NCBI RefSeq assembly: GCF_011752935.1
Contig: NZ_VWWO01000003.1
Span: 186,001-250,000 of the forward strand
Source of the DNA: Chitinophaga sp. Cy-1792
GTDB lineage: Bacteria > Bacteroidota > Bacteroidia > Chitinophagales > Chitinophagaceae
Direction of reading: 5' to 3'
DNA length: 64,000 bases
Shown here: positions 62,793 through 64,000 of the stretch, one piece after another
Layout of the letters: each line of letters opens with the position of its first letter
Position numbering within the stretch: position 1 is the first letter of the stretch
Made by a program: the position numbers and the translations under genes
Notes under the pieces: model-generated
Told to the model about the DNA's origin: nothing
What the model saw: only the letters and a program-made list of their open reading frames with translations
Databases searched by the model: none

Positions 62793-63053
62793 ATGACGAC
62801 CGAAAGAAAATTAAGAAAATCCAGGATTGGTGTAGTTTCCTCCAACAAAATGGATAAAACCATTACTGTAAAAGTGGAGCGTAAAGTAAAGCACCCTATC
62901 TATGGTAAGTTCGTTAAAAAAACTACCAAGTTCATGGCTCATGACGAAAATAATGAGTGCAGCATTGGCGATACCGTGAAAATCATGGAAATCCGCCCAA
63001 TGTCCAAGAACAAATGCTGGAGACTGGTAGAAGTAATCGAAAAAGTAAAATAA
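62793..63053 (+). CDS. rpsQ: 30S ribosomal protein S17
   Basis: S17 of 86 residues, OB-fold primary 16S rRNA binder. Marks: [34 protein letters not shown] without its last residues, and [27 protein letters not shown]. Normal length. Gaps of 58 and 72 bases to rpmC and rplN. Confidence 0.97.
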   Translation: MTTERKLRKSRIGVVSSNKMDKTITVKVERKVKHPIYGKFVKKTTKFMAHDENNECSIGDTVKIMEIRPMSKNKCWRLVEVIEKVK

Positions 63054-63125
63054 TTATTTCTTTGTTTCAAGCTGTTGCCGGCAATCCCGGTTTCAGCCGC
63101 TGACTAAACAATAAATCTCATTACG

Positions 63126-63494
63126 ATGATACAACAAGAATCAAGGCTGAACGTAGCTGATAACTCTGGTGCTAAAGAAGTTCTTTGCATCCGCGTATTA
63201 GGTAACTCAGGTCAGGACTACGCTAAAGTAGGTGATAAAATTGTGGTGACTGTTAAGGATGCAATTCCTGGCGGTGGCGCGAAAAAAGGTATGGTTACTA
63301 AAGCCGTAATCGTAAGAACTAAAAACAAATTACGTCGTAAAGACGGTTCTTATATCCGTTTCGATGATAACGCGGTTGTACTGCTGAACAACTCAGACGA
63401 ACCTCGCGGTACCCGTATTTTCGGTCCGGTTGCCCGTGAGCTCAGAGATAAGGGTTATATGAAAATTATCTCCCTGGCTCCTGAGGTGTTGTAA
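63126..63494 (+). CDS. rplN: 50S ribosomal protein L14
   Basis: L14 of 122 residues. Marks: [42 protein letters not shown] and [28 protein letters not shown] without last residues. Forms an inter-subunit bridge. It is followed by an inverted repeat and a promoter element before rplX. Confidence 0.98.
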   Translation: MIQQESRLNVADNSGAKEVLCIRVLGNSGQDYAKVGDKIVVTVKDAIPGGGAKKGMVTKAVIVRTKNKLRRKDGSYIRFDDNAVVLLNNSDEPRGTRIFGPVARELRDKGYMKIISLAPEVL

Positions 63495-63505
63495 TATTAT
63501 CGAAG

Positions 63506-63558
63506 TTGGAATTTTGGCGCTTTTCAGTATCATTTACCGGAAAAACCCAAAATTCCAA
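63506..63558 (+). promoter_or_regulatory. Inverted repeat between rplN and rplX
   Basis: TTGGAATTTTGG (63506-63517) and CCAAAATTCCAA (63547-63558) pair perfectly over a 29-nt loop; AT-rich sequence follows. It may act as partial terminator or processing site inside the operon. Confidence 0.55.
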
Positions 63559-63575
63559 TATTTGTAAATATTTCT

Positions 63576-63583
63576 TATCTTTG
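63576..63583 (+). promoter_or_regulatory. Internal promoter -7 box TATCTTTG before rplX
   Basis: Perfect TAnnTTTG 80 bases upstream of rplX. No TTG at 18-20 nt spacing; a TTG is only 11 nt away. It suggests a secondary promoter within the operon. Confidence 0.5.
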
Positions 63584-63615
63584 CAGCCCGTTTGCAAGAA
63601 CGAAAAAACATTTAT

Positions 63616-63639
63616 CAAGCGAAACCATGGTTTCGCTTG
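63616..63639 (+). promoter_or_regulatory. Perfect 24-bp palindrome in the rplX leader
   Basis: Arms CAAGCGAAACC and GGTTTCGCTTG, joined by the two central bases AT, are exact reverse complements. In RNA it gives a strong hairpin 24 bases before the rplX ATG. An ATG inside the palindrome (63626) opens a 7-codon reading frame that ends in TAA before rplX, so it could be a leader peptide. Confidence 0.7.
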
Positions 63640-63662
63640 GCGTTTATTAATAAATCAAAGTA

Positions 63663-64000
63663 ATGAAAACTAGATTTAAGCCTAAATTCAACATTAAGAA
63701 GGGCGACCTGGTTGCGGTTATTGCCGGTGATGACAAGGACAGAACCAAAGCTCGTAAAGTGCTGGAAGTTCAACCAGAAAAAGCCCGCATTATTGTAGAG
63801 GGCGTTAATATTATTACCAAACACACCAAACCTACTGCTCAGAACACCAAAGGTGGTATCGTTAAGCAGGAGGCCCCTATCGCTATCTCTAATGTGATGC
63901 TGTGGGATGCCAAAACCGGCGCTCCTACCCGTATCAACAAATCAAGAGAAAACGGTAAATTAGTTCGTATCGCTAAAAAATCAGGGGAGGTAATTAAATA
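63663..64000 (+). CDS. rplX: 50S ribosomal protein L24 (3' end at window edge)
   Basis: L24 from ATG 63663, beginning MKTRFKPKFNIKKGDLVAV with the KOW motif (GDLVAVIAGDDKDRTKARKV). Further marks are GVNIITKHTKP and SNVMLWDAKTGAPTRI. The 112th codon is followed by TA at the last two bases, so the window probably cuts the stop codon itself or one residue before it. It would be followed by rplE outside the window. Confidence 0.95.
   Translation, partial: MKTRFKPKFNIKKGDLVAVIAGDDKDRTKARKVLEVQPEKARIIVEGVNIITKHTKPTAQNTKGGIVKQEAPIAISNVMLWDAKTGAPTRINKSRENGKLVRIAKKSGEVIK

Overview
The window looks like chromosomal DNA from a Bacteroidota bacterium, most likely of the Chitinophaga / Chitinophagaceae type. 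The evidence is two SusC/SusD loci, a FecI-type sigma factor with a FecR anti-sigma factor, type IX secretion genes (PorV and a C-terminal sorting domain), LytTR/LytS-type two-component genes, absence of strong Shine-Dalgarno sequences, and many promoters of the Bacteroidota form (TTG, 18-20 nt, TAnnTTTG). The species is an inference.

Layout. 1-7.65 kb: a SusC/SusD pair (SusC cut by the window edge) and a secreted calcineurin-like phosphoesterase fused to a PQQ-type beta-propeller. 7.7-13 kb: a small membrane protein, two tandem initiator tRNA-Met genes each with its own promoter and terminator, a NIPSNAP protein, a SUFU-family protein and an outer-membrane beta-barrel receptor. 13.1-19 kb: a compact RiPP locus on the minus strand: LytS-type kinase, LytTR regulator, a Ser/Thr-rich precursor without cysteine, a stand-alone receiver and a full-length LanB dehydratase. 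The same 21-bp-spaced direct repeat lies upstream of both the precursor and lanB. 19.3-22.4 kb: a hypothetical protein, a divergent HxlR regulator / MBL hydrolase pair and a hotdog thioesterase. 22.5-30.3 kb: a second nutrient-uptake locus on the minus strand (sigma factor, FecR, SusC, SusD, thioredoxin-like protein). 30.5-35.5 kb: hypothetical genes and a two-gene islet (HEPN-like protein plus AAA ATPase) lying between a tRNA-Met gene and a sequence resembling a tRNA 3' end. 35.6-43.3 kb: housekeeping genes (MscS channel, glpD, nitroreductase, thioesterase, rdgB, ilvE).

43.4-64 kb: the str and S10/spc ribosomal protein operons. The common contiguous order rpsL-rpsG-fusA-rpsJ is interrupted twice: by about 6.5 kb between rpsG and fusA (collagen-like protein, PorV and T9SS-sorted protein on the opposite strand) and by about 4.2 kb between fusA and rpsJ (glycosyltransferase, deacetylase, outer-membrane protein and an array of tiny genes).

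The most striking feature is that array at 56.1-57.1 kb. It holds four units, each made of a conserved RNA-like element followed 20-24 nt later by an ATG opening a 20-28 residue, Leu-rich, mostly Gly-Leu-ending peptide. The element can fold as a small H-type pseudoknot, and one stem shows a compensatory change. Neither element nor peptides match a family I can name. The second notable system is the cysteine-free LanB locus. From rpsJ onward the ribosomal gene order is standard (rpsJ-rplC-rplD-rplW-rplB-rpsS-rplV-rpsC-rplP-rpmC-rpsQ-rplN-rplX), and rplX runs into the window end.
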